A DNA stretch of 64,000 nt from an uncultured Verrucomicrobiota bacterium (GCA_903898675.1 CAIUGM010000005.1:1-64000); one strand, 5' to 3'; positions 23,761 through 32,354 are shown, counted from the stretch's first letter. Numbers and translations are program-made. The notes: generated by a model from the letters alone, not told the origin.

Positions 23761-25118
23761 TTGAAACTCCCCGCCAGGTTGAGGAGCAGGAGGGCGAGGG
23801 AGGACCAAAACACGACTTTGGTGCGGGCGCGCGGATTGCGAAACCCCGGGCTGATGGAAAAGAGCAACGCGATGACCACGGGCATCACGAACTGGGCGAC
23901 GGCCCCGCCCAAACCGGCTGAGATGTTGCCGTGCTTCTTCGAGCTGATGAAAAGCCCGAGGGTCATGTTGACCAACACGAGGGTGATGGTCCCGGCCAGA
24001 AGCAGGACACCCGGCCGGGGGACGGCCAGCACGGGAGGCTCGGCCAGCGGGGCCGCCGGGGGGCGGGCGGTGGCGGCACCGGCGGGCGCGGCGCCGCCCT
24101 GGCGTCCGGGCAGCGCGGGCGGCAACGCGGCCAGCGCGCCGAGAAACAGCAGCGAGGCGCCGGGAATGGCCAGCCAGTGGAACAGCTCAGTGGATAGCAG
24201 ATACGACTTGGCCTGGAATTCGATTTTTTGCGCCTGATCGATCGCGGCGAAGGATTTCTCGATCGTGTCGGAATCCGCCGCCCGGAAAAACTTGGCGCCC
24301 GTCGCGTCCGAGATCTGCCGGAGCGCGCCCTCGTCCAGGTCCGCGATCATCCGGCGGTAGCCCACCTTGTTGCCGGCGTCGTCGAAGACCGGCATCTGCA
24401 CGAGTCCGTCGCGCCCGGCACCCACCGTGTAGACCGGCACGCCGCGGGACTTGGCAATTTCCGTCGCCTGCTCGGGCGTGAGCAGCCCGCGGTTGTTGGC
24501 GCCGTCGGTCAACAGGACGATGAACGCGCCCTTCCGCTTGTTGCCTTCCTCGCGGCCGGCCTGATCCAGCCGGGAGAGGGACACGCCGAGGCCGTCACCG
24601 ATCGCGGTGCCGTCCTCGATCATGCCGATCTTGAGCCGCTCGATCTGGCGCCCGAGCCAGTCGTGGTCGAAGGTTAGCGGGGCGAGGGTGTAGGCCCGGC
24701 CCGAGAAGACCACCAGGCCGATGCGGTCGTTCTTGCGCTGGGTGATGAAGGCCTGGATGACCGGCTTGATGGCCTGCAGGCGGTTGATGCGCTCGCCGTC
24801 GCGCTCGTAGTCCTCCGCGAGCATCGAGCCGGAGAGGTCGATGGCGAGCATCAGGTCGTAGCCCTGCTGCTTCACCTCGCGCTTGTCCTCGACGATCTGC
24901 GGGCGGGCGAGGGCCCCGATGAGGAGCACCAACCCGGCCATGGCCAGCACCGCCGGCCAGCGCGAGGCGGGAATCATCGAGGGCCGGTGCCACGACGCCG
25001 CAAACGGCACGATCAGGACCGGCGCGCCCCGGCGGCCGCGGATCCACATCAGCAGCGGCAGCACCAGCAGCGCGAGCAGCCACCAGGGGTCGTGAAAGGT
25101 GTAGTTTTTCGGAAACAT
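23757..25118 (-). CDS. batA: BatA: VWA membrane protein
   Basis: A 453-residue inner-membrane protein. The N-terminus (FHDPWWLLALLVLPLLMW) and a second helix near 60 enclose the usual BatA layout. The VWA domain (about residues 85-300) has an intact MIDAS: DLSGSM near 94-99, the Thr loop and LLTDGANNRG. Several hydrophobic helices follow at 320-450, more than in short BatA proteins. Metal-dependent ligand binding outside the membrane is expected, in complex with BatB. It is preceded by a family D repeat separating it from the DUF58 gene and is followed by batBC with a 4-base overlap. Confidence 0.9.
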   Translation of the reverse strand: MFPKNYTFHDPWWLLALLVLPLLMWIRGRRGAPVLIVPFAASWHRPSMIPASRWPAVLAMAGLVLLIGALARPQIVEDKREVKQQGYDLMLAIDLSGSMLAEDYERDGERINRLQAIKPVIQAFITQRKNDRIGLVVFSGRAYTLAPLTFDHDWLGRQIERLKIGMIEDGTAIGDGLGVSLSRLDQAGREEGNKRKGAFIVLLTDGANNRGLLTPEQATEIAKSRGVPVYTVGAGRDGLVQMPVFDDAGNKVGYRRMIADLDEGALRQISDATGAKFFRAADSDTIEKSFAAIDQAQKIEFQAKSYLLSTELFHWLAIPGASLLFLGALAALPPALPGRQGGAAPAGAATARPPAAPLAEPPVLAVPRPGVLLLAGTITLVLVNMTLGLFISSKKHGNISAGLGGAVAQFVMPVVIALLFSISPGFRNPRARTKVVFWSSLALLLLNLAGSFK

Positions 25119-25248
25119 CAGGCGGAAATTTCAAAGCCCAAGGGCCAGAGCTCAAAGAAGGCCGGAAAACCAATCGGACAGAAACCGCTGCGCCCGGCGC
25201 TGGCCTGTCTTTGATATTTGAACATTGGCGTTTGGAAGTTTGTTCGAG
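25119..25248. repeat. Intergenic repeat, family D (copy 1)
   Basis: Fills the gap between the DUF58 gene and batA. Left arm ATTTCAAAGCCCAAGGGCCA, right arm with TTTGATATTTGAACATTGGC and GTTTGGAAGTTTG. The same words recur in 26199-26327, 950 bases away in the same operon. The repeat breaks the otherwise tight moxR-bat operon twice. Confidence 0.7.
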
Positions 25249-26184
25249 TTAACGCCGGTGTCCCGCAAACATGCGGGCGTGGAAGAAACGCACGAGCGCG
25301 TCGAGCCGTTCCTCGTCCGTGCGGACGACCAGCCGGCTCAAGGCATCGGGGAAGAGCGCGCGAAACGCCGCTTCGCGCGCTTCGACCCACCCGGCGTGGG
25401 CGGCCCGCTGCGTGCCCGAGGCGCCGTTGAGGCTGACCAGCCGGCCGGCCACCGGATCGTAGACGGTGAGCGCGCGGTCGGCGGGGAGGGCGCGGTCCCA
25501 CGGGTCGTCGACCCGGAAGCCCATGGTCTGGTAGCGGCGGGTGAGCACGGTCCAGCCCTCGGGTGTGATCCGCGGGGGAAAATCGCCGAGCCAGATCATG
25601 ATGCTGTGCCGCGGGGCGGCGCGGGCGAGGAGACGCCACGGGATCGTGGAATTTTCGATTTCAGGACCGGCGAGCGGGTTGCTTTCCAGCGAGGGGAGCG
25701 GCTGGCCGAGGAGGGTGGCGGCGGCGTGGAGGATCTGGCCGCGGCCGCGGACCGGCTCCTTGAGGGTGTAACCGGCGGGCGAGGCATGCAGGAAGCCGAC
25801 CCGGTCGCGGTTGACGGCTCCGAGCATCATGACGAGTCCGGCCAGTTCCATCAGGGCCTCGCGCTTGGATTGCGCACCGGAGCCAAATTGGAGGCTGACG
25901 CTGTCCTCGAACACGAGCAGCAGCGAAACCTCGCGTTCCTCGATGAACTTCTTGCGGTAGGGTTCGCCGAGGCGGGCGGTGACGTTCCAGTCGATGTCCC
26001 GGATGTCGTCGCCGAAGGTGTACTTCACGACCTGGTCGAACTCCATCCCGCGGCCGCGGAAGGCGGAGCGGTATTCGCCGTTGAGCACATTCTCCACCGC
26101 ATGGCGCACGCGCCACTCGAGCTGCTTGAGCAGCGCGAGCTGGGAGGTGACGAGCGAGGTGCGCTCTTGGACGGCGGAAGGCAT
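25249..26184 (-). CDS. DUF58 domain protein of the MoxR/Bat operon
   Basis: A 311-residue cytoplasmic protein. The DUF58 signature is present: YRSAFRGRGMEFDQVVKYTFGDDIRDIDWNVTAR (about residues 38-71), a VWA-like fold that follows MoxR in almost all such operons. It probably receives or hands on a client in the MoxR chaperone system. Start ATG at 26184; an in-frame start 13 codons upstream lies in repeat DNA and gives residues (MEIGVWVLKF) that are repeat-derived. Genes on both sides are the expected partners, although repeats of 130-145 bases separate them. Confidence 0.88.
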   Translation of the reverse strand: MPSAVQERTSLVTSQLALLKQLEWRVRHAVENVLNGEYRSAFRGRGMEFDQVVKYTFGDDIRDIDWNVTARLGEPYRKKFIEEREVSLLLVFEDSVSLQFGSGAQSKREALMELAGLVMMLGAVNRDRVGFLHASPAGYTLKEPVRGRGQILHAAATLLGQPLPSLESNPLAGPEIENSTIPWRLLARAAPRHSIMIWLGDFPPRITPEGWTVLTRRYQTMGFRVDDPWDRALPADRALTVYDPVAGRLVSLNGASGTQRAAHAGWVEAREAAFRALFPDALSRLVVRTDEERLDALVRFFHARMFAGHRR

Positions 26185-26198
26185 GGTGCGGCTAAATT

Positions 26199-26327
26199 TC
26201 AAAACCCAAACGCCAATTTCCAAAGAATAAAGAAATCGGAAAATCCAAAACCGAGCCTTGGTGGATTTCGCCCATTTCTTTCATTGGGGATTTCTTTGGC
26301 CCTTGGAGTTTTGGTGATTTGTATTTT
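26199..26327. repeat. Intergenic repeat, family D (copy 2)
   Basis: Arms AATTTCAAAACCCAAACGCC, TTTCCAAAGAATAAAGAAAT on the left and CTTTGGCCCTTGGAGTTTTG on the right form an imperfect dyad. Words are shared with copy 1 (25119-25248). It separates moxR from the DUF58 gene. Confidence 0.75.
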
Positions 26328-27299
26328 TCAGACCTTGGCCGGTACCGGCGTGCGGATGAGCACCTGGTCCAGGATCTTGTCGGCGGACAGGCCCTCGGCC
26401 TCGGCCTCGTACGTGAGGCCGACGCGGTGACGGAGCGCGTCGTGAAAGATTTCCTGGATGAGGGCGGGCGAGACATAGTCCGAGCCGCGGAGCCACGCTA
26501 GGGCGCGGCCGGCCTGAAAGAGGGCGAGGGAGGCGCGGGGCGAAGCCCCGAAGTTGAGCAGGCGCTTGGTGGTGCCGCCCTCGGCCTGGGCCGCGAGGTC
26601 GCGGGAGCCGCGGACGAGCGCGAGGATGTAGGCCTGCACGGCGGGCGACACATGGATGGCGTCCACCTGGGCGCGAAGCTCGAGGAGTTCCTCGCCGCTG
26701 GAGACGGACTGCAGCTCCGGCTGCCGGGTGACCTGGCCCCACATGTCCATCATCTGGGCTTCCTCGCTGGCCGACGGGTAGTCAACGAGCAGCTTGAACA
26801 GGAAGCGGTCGGTCTGGGCCTCGGGCAGCGGGTAGGTGCCTTCCTGCTCCACCGGGTTCTGGGTTGCCATGACGAAGAAGGGGCGCGGGAGCTTGTGGGA
26901 GGTGCCGCCGATCGTGACCTGGCGCTCCTGCATGGCCTCGAGGAGGGCGGACTGCACCTTGGCGGGGGCGCGGTTGATTTCGTCGGCGAGGACGAGGTTG
27001 GCGAAGATGGGGCCCTTGTGGGTCGTGAACCCGCCGTCCTTGGGCGAGAAGACCATGGTGCCGACGACGTCACTGGGCAGCAGGTCGGGCGTGAACTGGA
27101 CCCGCTCGAACTGGACGCCGAGGGCGGAGCCGAGGGACTTGACGAGGAGGGTCTTGGCGAGGCCGGGCATGCCCTCGAGGAGGACGTGGCCGTTGGCCAG
27201 CAGGGCGACCAGCAGGCGCTCGATGACGACGTCCTGGCCGATGACAGCCTTGCCGATTTCAGTGCGGAGTTTCTGGGACCAGGTGGGACCGGTGATCAT
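26328..27299 (-). CDS. moxR: MoxR family AAA+ ATPase
   Basis: A 323-residue ATPase. Walker A is GMPGLAKT (about residues 43-50), Walker B LVLADEINRAPAK (about 102-114), with sensor 1 at VMATQNPVEQEGTYPLPEAQ and a C-terminal lid. MoxR ATPases act as chaperones that load metal or mature VWA-domain partners. It heads the minus-strand operon moxR-DUF58-batA-batBC-batDE, which is associated with stress and oxygen tolerance in Bacteroides and others. Its promoter lies in the 136-base divergent gap before the release-factor-like gene. Confidence 0.93.
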   Translation of the reverse strand: MITGPTWSQKLRTEIGKAVIGQDVVIERLLVALLANGHVLLEGMPGLAKTLLVKSLGSALGVQFERVQFTPDLLPSDVVGTMVFSPKDGGFTTHKGPIFANLVLADEINRAPAKVQSALLEAMQERQVTIGGTSHKLPRPFFVMATQNPVEQEGTYPLPEAQTDRFLFKLLVDYPSASEEAQMMDMWGQVTRQPELQSVSSGEELLELRAQVDAIHVSPAVQAYILALVRGSRDLAAQAEGGTTKRLLNFGASPRASLALFQAGRALAWLRGSDYVSPALIQEIFHDALRHRVGLTYEAEAEGLSADKILDQVLIRTPVPAKV

Positions 27300-27435
27300 G
27301 GATAAATAAGGGAGGCCAGAGTAAGGGCGGACAAGCTCCTTGGGGCAAGCCGCATGGAGGACGCGGCCGGACCCCTTGGGTGGGGGTTGATTTGACTGCG
27401 GGCGAGGGGTTTAGTTTCATGGCGGGCAGCAAAAC

Positions 27436-27843
27436 ATGGCCGATTTCCCTGATATCGTGGAAGCGCCGTTACGGGCGCGATTTGTCTCCCTGGGCGTCCG
27501 GCCGGAGCAGGTGGAGGAACGCTTTGTCCGCGGGGCCGGGGCGGGGGGCCAGAAGATCAACAAGACCTCCTCGACGGTGTGGCTCCAGCACCGGCCGACT
27601 GGGATCGAGGTCCGCTGCCAGCGGGAGCGCAACCAAAGCGTCAACCGGCTGCTCGCCTGGACCGAACTGGCGGGAAAACTGGAGTGGCGCCGGCAGGAAT
27701 CGGCCAATCAGCAGCAGGCGGCCCGCGAACTGGTCCGCCGGCAGAAGCGTCAGAAGTCCCGCGGCCAGAAGGCCCGGATGATCGAGTCCAAGAAGCATCG
27801 GGCGAAAATCAAGTCGAAGCGGCGGGGTGGTGACGATTGGTGA
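27436..27843 (+). CDS. Peptide chain release factor-like protein (GGQ domain)
   Basis: A 135-residue protein with only the catalytic RF-1 domain. GAGAGGQKINKTSSTVWLQH (about residues 35-54) holds the GGQ tripeptide that triggers peptidyl-tRNA hydrolysis, and the tail is strongly basic (KRQKSRGQKARM, KSKRRGGDDW), as in ArfB/YaeJ and mitochondrial C12orf65. It lacks codon-recognition domains, so it should act in rescue of stalled ribosomes. Compared with ArfB the spacing of the basic tail differs, so I leave the symbol blank. ATG at 27436; transcribed away from moxR. Confidence 0.85.
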   Translation: MADFPDIVEAPLRARFVSLGVRPEQVEERFVRGAGAGGQKINKTSSTVWLQHRPTGIEVRCQRERNQSVNRLLAWTELAGKLEWRRQESANQQQAARELVRRQKRQKSRGQKARMIESKKHRAKIKSKRRGGDDW

Positions 27844-27872
27844 GAGCCCAAGCCGATTGGTTCATGCCGTGC

Positions 27873-28154
27873 CTATTTCGTCCCAAAGCCAAGGACAGTG
27901 ATCACGAGGCCAATGGCGAGCACGAGGTTGGCGATCAGGCCCACGTTTTTTTCGAACCAGGTGGGTGGCCGCGCCAGTGGTCCGACAGAATCGGCCGCGC
28001 CGGTTCGGCGTTCATCGAGCTGGTGCTGCTTGCGGCGCGCCTGATCGCGCCGGCTGTTCGCGGCAAAGCCGCGGAGGATGAGGCTGGCCATGACCAGCGA
28101 GATGCCGATGGCCAGCAGGCTTTCGTGGCCGGTGAGTTGCTTGAACAGTTCCAT
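27873..28154 (-). CDS. Small membrane protein
   Basis: A 93-residue protein with two membrane helices (LLAIGISLVMASLILRGF near 14-31 and VGLIANLVLAIGLVITVLGF near 70-90) joined by a charged loop rich in Arg, Gln and Asp. No family recognised. The ATG at 28154 is preferred over a TTG one codon upstream; the ribosome site is weak. Opposite-strand frames are open too, but the helix pattern favours this one. It is convergent with the release-factor-like gene. Confidence 0.5.
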   Translation of the reverse strand: MELFKQLTGHESLLAIGISLVMASLILRGFAANSRRDQARRKQHQLDERRTGAADSVGPLARPPTWFEKNVGLIANLVLAIGLVITVLGFGTK

Positions 28155-28181
28155 CAAGAAGGGATCATGGACCGCGGATCA

Positions 28182-28312
28182 GACCAGGCAGTTTCACCAC
28201 GAATGGCACGGATTGAGACAAATCAGTGGGAGTAAAACCAGAGGGGATTAACCACTAATCCACACTAACCCGGATTAGTGGATCCTTAGTGTCCATTAGT
28301 GGTTTCAACTCC
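28182..28312. repeat. Composite intergenic repeat, families A and C
   Basis: A first arm CACCACGAATGGCACGGATT (from 28195) is joined to a family C dyad: TTAACCACTAATCCACACTA faces TTAGTGTCCATTAGTGGTTT (ending near 28307). An internal ATCC/GGAT palindrome lies at the centre. It fills the gap before the MOSC gene's stop. Confidence 0.8.
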
Positions 28313-28329
28313 GGTTTGGACGGCTTGGC

Positions 28330-29145
28330 TTAAAGCAGTGTCACCGTATCTCCTGTGTGCAGCGTGCCGCGCTTGGTCTCGTGGATCAGGTTGGTGCCGA
28401 AGTTGACGTCGGTTGAATCGTCCGGGTCGCGGCGATAGGTCGCCAGGGTCTTGAGCGGCTCCTTGGCGCGGAGGGCCGTGAGTTGGTCGGTGGTGGTGAT
28501 GGGGCAGCGGGCGCACGGGCCGGCGTTGCGGAAGACCACGCCGTTGATCCGGATGTGCGCCCACGTGTCCTCGGCGTAGGGCTCGCAGCCGGCGACCACG
28601 AGGTTGGGCCGGAAGCGGTTCATCGGGAGCGGGTCGGCCAGGCGCGAGTTGAGGTCGGCGAGCGAGGCCTCACTGATCACGAGCAACGGGTACGCGTCGG
28701 CGAAGGAGACGACGTCGCCGGGTTGCGCGGTTGGCTTCACGATCGGCCGCTGGAAGGCGCCGCCCATCCGCACGAGCCGGAGCGGCAACCCCAGAAAATC
28801 GGAGAGCCACTCCGCGCCTTCCTCGCCGCAGTCATCGGCCGTGACCGTGCTTTTCCAGACCGTCACGCGGCGGGTCACGGAGGCGGGAGACGGGAGGCGG
28901 GAGGCCGGAGGCACGGAAACTGAACCGTGCTTGGGGGAGGAGAGCGTGAGGGCTTCCTTGGTCAGGGTGGTCTCGATCAGCGCCATGCGCGGGTGCGTGC
29001 GCTGGGTGAGGAAGAGGTCGTCTTCAGCGCTGACGACCATGAAGCGCCGGTCGCCGATGAAGCCATGATCGTCCAAATCGGCCGAGGTGACGGTCAGGCC
29101 GCGGCAGGATTTGACGGGATAAATGTGGAGAGCCGAAAGGTGCAT
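28330..29145 (-). CDS. MOSC domain protein (YcbX-like, N-terminal MOSC beta-barrel)
   Basis: A 271-residue protein. The N-terminal domain opens with LHIYPVKSCRGL and LDDHGFIGDRRFMVV, typical of the MOSC N-terminal beta-barrel. The MOSC domain follows, with NRFRPNLVVAG and GPCARCPITTTDQ; the cysteine in GPCARC is the one that can bind the molybdenum cofactor. Such proteins transfer or use Mo cofactor to reduce N-hydroxylated compounds (YcbX, mARC). No ferredoxin domain is present. Residues about 78-92 (PPASRLPSPASVTRR) come from an in-frame repeat. It is preceded by one arm of a family A repeat. Confidence 0.87.
   Translation of the reverse strand: MHLSALHIYPVKSCRGLTVTSADLDDHGFIGDRRFMVVSAEDDLFLTQRTHPRMALIETTLTKEALTLSSPKHGSVSVPPASRLPSPASVTRRVTVWKSTVTADDCGEEGAEWLSDFLGLPLRLVRMGGAFQRPIVKPTAQPGDVVSFADAYPLLVISEASLADLNSRLADPLPMNRFRPNLVVAGCEPYAEDTWAHIRINGVVFRNAGPCARCPITTTDQLTALRAKEPLKTLATYRRDPDDSTDVNFGTNLIHETKRGTLHTGDTVTLL
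28871..28915. repeat. Purine-rich repeat in frame in the MOSC gene
   Basis: GGGTCACGGAGGCGGGAGAC followed by GGGAGGCGGGAGGCCGGAGG. The GGAGGCGGGAGG words match the repeat at the batB/batC junction (22715-22741). It codes on the opposite strand for a Pro/Ser/Ala-rich piece that falls between two domains' core strands. Confidence 0.65.
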
Positions 29146-29162
29146 GCCGGGTGAATCTGATT

Positions 29163-29200
29163 GGCCACGAAAAACACGAGAAACGCAAAACGGAAACAGA
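29163..29200. repeat. Intergenic repeat, family A (single arm)
   Basis: GGCCACGAAAAACACGAGAA then ACGCAAAACGG, close to the left arm of the copy at 59874. No clear partner arm is seen before the next gene. Confidence 0.65.
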
Positions 29201-29241
29201 CTGTTAGATGTAGGGCGGGGTCGCTGCCCTCGCCTTATACC

Positions 29242-29601
29242 TTAAATCTCCTTCCGCTGATAATTCGCCAGGTACAATTGCTGGCCCGGGCCGGTGGCGT
29301 GCTTTTTCGGTCGCTCGCCGCCCAAGCCGTAGCAGATCGAGAGCGCGCCGCCGGCGAACTTGAAGATGCAGGGAATGGTGCGACCTGCGTTGGGCCCCGT
29401 TACGCCCAGCAGGGTCAGGTCGTTGTCCGCGTCGACCGTGTAGGTTCCCGTGTCCATGACGGCTCCGCCGAAACGGACAAAGTATTTCCCGGCGACCAGC
29501 TCGATCTCCATTTTATCGAGCACCATCTTGGGCGCCTCTTCGCCTTCATGTTCGGCATAGAGCGGATACCAGACGCCTTCGATGGGGTGGGTTTCGCCCA
29601 T
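29242..29601 (-). CDS. TIGR03067-type small lipocalin-like protein
   Basis: A 119-residue protein with the pattern of TIGR03067 domains: IEGVWYPLYAEHEGEEAPKM at the start, a central KYFVRFGGAVMDTGTYTVDA, and LSICYGLGGERPKKHATGPG near the end. The family is abundant in Planctomycetes and Verrucomicrobia and is thought to be a small beta-barrel; function unknown. No signal peptide is present in this copy, so it should be cytoplasmic. It lies 6 bases downstream of rmuC and is probably co-transcribed with it. Confidence 0.75.
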   Translation of the reverse strand: MGETHPIEGVWYPLYAEHEGEEAPKMVLDKMEIELVAGKYFVRFGGAVMDTGTYTVDADNDLTLLGVTGPNAGRTIPCIFKFAGGALSICYGLGGERPKKHATGPGQQLYLANYQRKEI

Positions 29602-29607
29602 AAAAAA

Positions 29608-30867
29608 TCAGGCGCGCTTGAGCACGGCTCGCGGCGTGGTCTCGACCGGTCCGGGCTCGGGGAGCTCCTTCGTGCCCTTGGCGCCGAGCTCGGAGAATTT
29701 GCGGGCGCCGGGCAACAGCGTGCCCTCGAAGGCGCCGACGGCGGAGTTGTAGGACTTGCTCGCTGACTCCAGGCCGCGGCCGACCTTGTCGAGGTGGTCG
29801 GCGAAACCGGCAATGCGGTCGTAAAGCTGGCGGCCGAGGTCGGCGATTTCCTCGGCGTTTTTCGAAACGGATTCCTGACGCCAGCCATAGGCCGCGGCCT
29901 TGAGCAGCGCGATGAGGGTCGCGGGCGTGGCGAGCAGGACTTTCTTCGCGATCGCGCGATCGATCAGCGTGGGATCGGACTGCAGTGCGCCGGAGAGGAA
30001 CTGGTCGCCGGGCAGGAACAGGACGACGAACTCGGGCGAAGGCTGGAACTGCTCCCAGTAATTCTTGGCCCCGAGGGCGTCGATGTGCCCGCGCACCTTC
30101 GCGGCGTGCTCGGCGAGCTTGGCCGTGCGCACGCTGTCGTCGGTGGCGTTGACGGCCTCGCGGTACGCGTCGTTGGGCGCCTTGGCGTCGACCACGATCT
30201 GTTGCCCGCCGGGGAGCCGGACGATCAGGTCGGGACGGAAGCCGCCGGCGGATTGCTGCTCACTAAAATCGCAGTAGGAACTCATGCCTGACATTTCCAC
30301 GACGCGCCGGAGCTGGAGTTCACCCCAGGTGCCGGCGGTGGTGGTCGAGCGGAGCGCGGTGGTGAGCTTCGAGGCTTCGGCGGCCAGCGACACTTGCGCG
30401 GTGCCGAGTGATTTCAACTGTTCGGACAACTGGCCGTAGGCGTTGGCGCGGGCTTTCTCGATTTCGCCGATCTTGGCGTCGACCTTCTCCAGGGATTCCT
30501 TGAGCGGCTTGACCATCGAGTCGATGGCCTGCTGGCGCTTGCCCAGTTCGTCGGACGATTGCTGGTGGAGTTTGCCAAAGGTTTCGCGGGCAAGTTCGAG
30601 AAACGACTGGTTGTTGGAGCGGAGCGCGTCGGCTGAGAGGGCCTTGAACGACTCCAAGGTCTTGGCCTGATCGCTTTTCAGCGCGCCATTTTCGGTTTCC
30701 AGTTCCGTTGCCCTCGTTCGTACGCTGGTGAGTTCGGCCTCGGTCTTGGCGAGCTGCTCGGTTGCGAGCCGGGCGCGTTCGCCCAAGGCGGCGGAGCGGG
30801 ACTGGGCGATGAACCAGCCGAGGGCGGCGCCGACTGCGAGGCCGAGAAGCACATACAGGATTTCCAT
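29608..30867 (-). CDS. rmuC: DNA recombination protein RmuC
   Basis: A 419-residue protein with the full RmuC layout: an N-terminal membrane helix (ILYVLLGLAVGAALGWFIA), a long coiled coil (about residues 25-180) and the nuclease-like RmuC domain (about 185-370) with TWGELQLRRVVEMSGM, FRPDLIVRLPGGQQIVVDAKAP and VVLFLPGDQFL. The VDAKAP stretch is part of the PD-(D/E)XK-like core. RmuC limits inversions between short inverted repeats, which is notable in a genome full of inverted repeats; that link is inference. ATG at 30867, first gene of a pair with the TIGR03067 protein. Confidence 0.93.
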   Translation of the reverse strand: MEILYVLLGLAVGAALGWFIAQSRSAALGERARLATEQLAKTEAELTSVRTRATELETENGALKSDQAKTLESFKALSADALRSNNQSFLELARETFGKLHQQSSDELGKRQQAIDSMVKPLKESLEKVDAKIGEIEKARANAYGQLSEQLKSLGTAQVSLAAEASKLTTALRSTTTAGTWGELQLRRVVEMSGMSSYCDFSEQQSAGGFRPDLIVRLPGGQQIVVDAKAPNDAYREAVNATDDSVRTAKLAEHAAKVRGHIDALGAKNYWEQFQPSPEFVVLFLPGDQFLSGALQSDPTLIDRAIAKKVLLATPATLIALLKAAAYGWRQESVSKNAEEIADLGRQLYDRIAGFADHLDKVGRGLESASKSYNSAVGAFEGTLLPGARKFSELGAKGTKELPEPGPVETTPRAVLKRA

Positions 30868-30928
30868 GACGGAGGCAGTGAAGCCCCGAAGGAGGCCGCG
30901 AGCAAGTGGGATTGAGGGACTAGAATCT

Positions 30929-31078
30929 TAACCACAGAGACACAGAGAAGAGAAATGGCGGATTTTAAACGGGCAGAAAGTCGATCAAGGAATTCATCCT
31001 GCGGCGTCCTTCTCCGGACAGATAGGAAACGGATGGAACCATCAACTCTCAGTGTCTCCGTGCCTCTGTGGTGAAAAT
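30929..31078. repeat. Dyad intergenic repeat, family B
   Basis: Left arm TTAACCACAGAGACACAGAG (from 30929) and right arm AGTGTCTCCGTGCCTCTGTG (to about 31071) are inverted copies with about 100 bases between. This CCACAGAGACACAGAG type is distinct from families A and C. It separates the signalling operon from rmuC on the same strand. Confidence 0.8.
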
Positions 31079-31084
31079 CCGACC

Positions 31085-32347
31085 TCAGAACGGCGTCCCG
31101 GAATTGTTCGGCTCCTTGCCGGGCAGGTAGATCGTGAAACGCGTGCCGTCGCCGGGCGAAGACTTCACATGCACGAGGCCATGGTGTGCCTTGACGAGGC
31201 GGGAGACGATAGCGAGCCCCAGGCCGGTGCCGGTCAGGGCCTTGGTCGTGAAGTAGGGCTCGAAGATGCGGGCGAGCACATCGCTCGGGATGCCCGGACC
31301 CTGGTCGAGCACCGAGACCGCGATGACCGGCGGCTGGTTCACAAAGCTGTCGGAACCGATGTAGCGCTCGGTCGGGTTGTCCTTGAAGGTCTCGGTCGGC
31401 AGGTTGATGTCGAAGCGCTCGGCGGTGACCCACACGGTCTGCGGCTGCTGCGCGCTCTGGAAGGCGTTCATGCAGAGGTTGAGCAGGATCTGGATCAGCT
31501 CCGTGCCGCCGATTTGCGCGGCGGTGTCCACGTTGAGGTGCTTGATGGCCAGCTTGCCGCCCTTGATGCTCGGGTGGTTGCGCATGAGGGTCTGGATGTC
31601 GTCTAGCACCTGGTTGACGGAAACCTCCGGCGCCTGCGGGCTGCGCTTGTTGACGAAGCGCAGGTAACGCCGGGTGATGGCGGCGCAGGTGTTGACCTGC
31701 TTGGACAGGGTGGCGACGTCCTCGCGCACCGCCTGCAGGTCGGCGCCGTGCAGCGAGCCCACGCTTTCGAGGCGGATGGTCAGCATCTCGACATAACCGG
31801 CGATGACGGTCAGCGGGTTGTTGATGTCGTGGAGCGCACCGGCGTAAATCTCGGTCGTGGTGCGGGCCATCTCCTCCTTGAGGGAGCTGTCGTTGAGCTG
31901 GTCGGAGAGGGCCTTGAGCCGCTCACTGGTGTCGGACACCGTCTCGGAGATGCGGCGGAGGTGCAGCGCCCGGGTGACCGCCTCGCGGATGGTGGAAAGG
32001 TCGAAGGGCTTGCTGAGGTAGTCGCAGGCGCCGAGCCGCAGCGCCTGGCGGGCGGTCTCGATCGTCTCGTAGGCGGTGAGCATGATCACCTCGATGTGTG
32101 GGTCGATGGCCTTGAGGCCGCGCAGGACCTCGATGCCGGACTTGCCGGCCATGCGGATGTCGAGAATGGCGAGGCTGACCGGGTGGCTCTTCGCGTAGTC
32201 GAGGGCCTTGTCGCCGTTCTCGACGGCGAAGACCTCGAACTCCTTCTTGAATACCATCCGCAGCGAGTGGCGCGGGCCTTCCTCGTCATCCACGATGAGG
32301 AGGGTGGGCAGGGTGATGACAGGCGGATTGGAGGCGACGGAGCTCAT
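31085..32347 (-). CDS. Receiver-histidine kinase protein
   Basis: A 420-residue cytoplasmic signalling protein in reversed order: receiver first, kinase second. The receiver (about residues 14-130) has the acidic pair DDE, phospho-acceptor Asp63 in AILDIRMAG and the Lys of LSKPFD. The kinase has an H-box GALHDINNPLTVI (His173) and an ATPase with VLDQGPGIPSDVLARIFEPY and TGTGLGLAIVSRL. No output DNA-binding domain exists, so it is a phosphorelay element; PhcR and PhcQ of Ralstonia have the same receiver-kinase order. It is the last gene of the minus-strand operon, 7 bases after the FadL-like gene. Confidence 0.9.
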   Translation of the reverse strand: MSSVASNPPVITLPTLLIVDDEEGPRHSLRMVFKKEFEVFAVENGDKALDYAKSHPVSLAILDIRMAGKSGIEVLRGLKAIDPHIEVIMLTAYETIETARQALRLGACDYLSKPFDLSTIREAVTRALHLRRISETVSDTSERLKALSDQLNDSSLKEEMARTTTEIYAGALHDINNPLTVIAGYVEMLTIRLESVGSLHGADLQAVREDVATLSKQVNTCAAITRRYLRFVNKRSPQAPEVSVNQVLDDIQTLMRNHPSIKGGKLAIKHLNVDTAAQIGGTELIQILLNLCMNAFQSAQQPQTVWVTAERFDINLPTETFKDNPTERYIGSDSFVNQPPVIAVSVLDQGPGIPSDVLARIFEPYFTTKALTGTGLGLAIVSRLVKAHHGLVHVKSSPGDGTRFTIYLPGKEPNNSGTPF

Positions 32348-32354
32348 GGCGGAA

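Noticed and set aside
26185-26223. 13-codon N-terminal extension of the DUF58 protein
   Set aside because: It is translated repeat DNA with no family similarity; the ATG at 26184 gives the normal N-terminus.
30678-31433. 251-residue minus-strand frame across the rmuC promoter region
   Set aside because: It runs through a family B repeat and is out of frame with both real genes.
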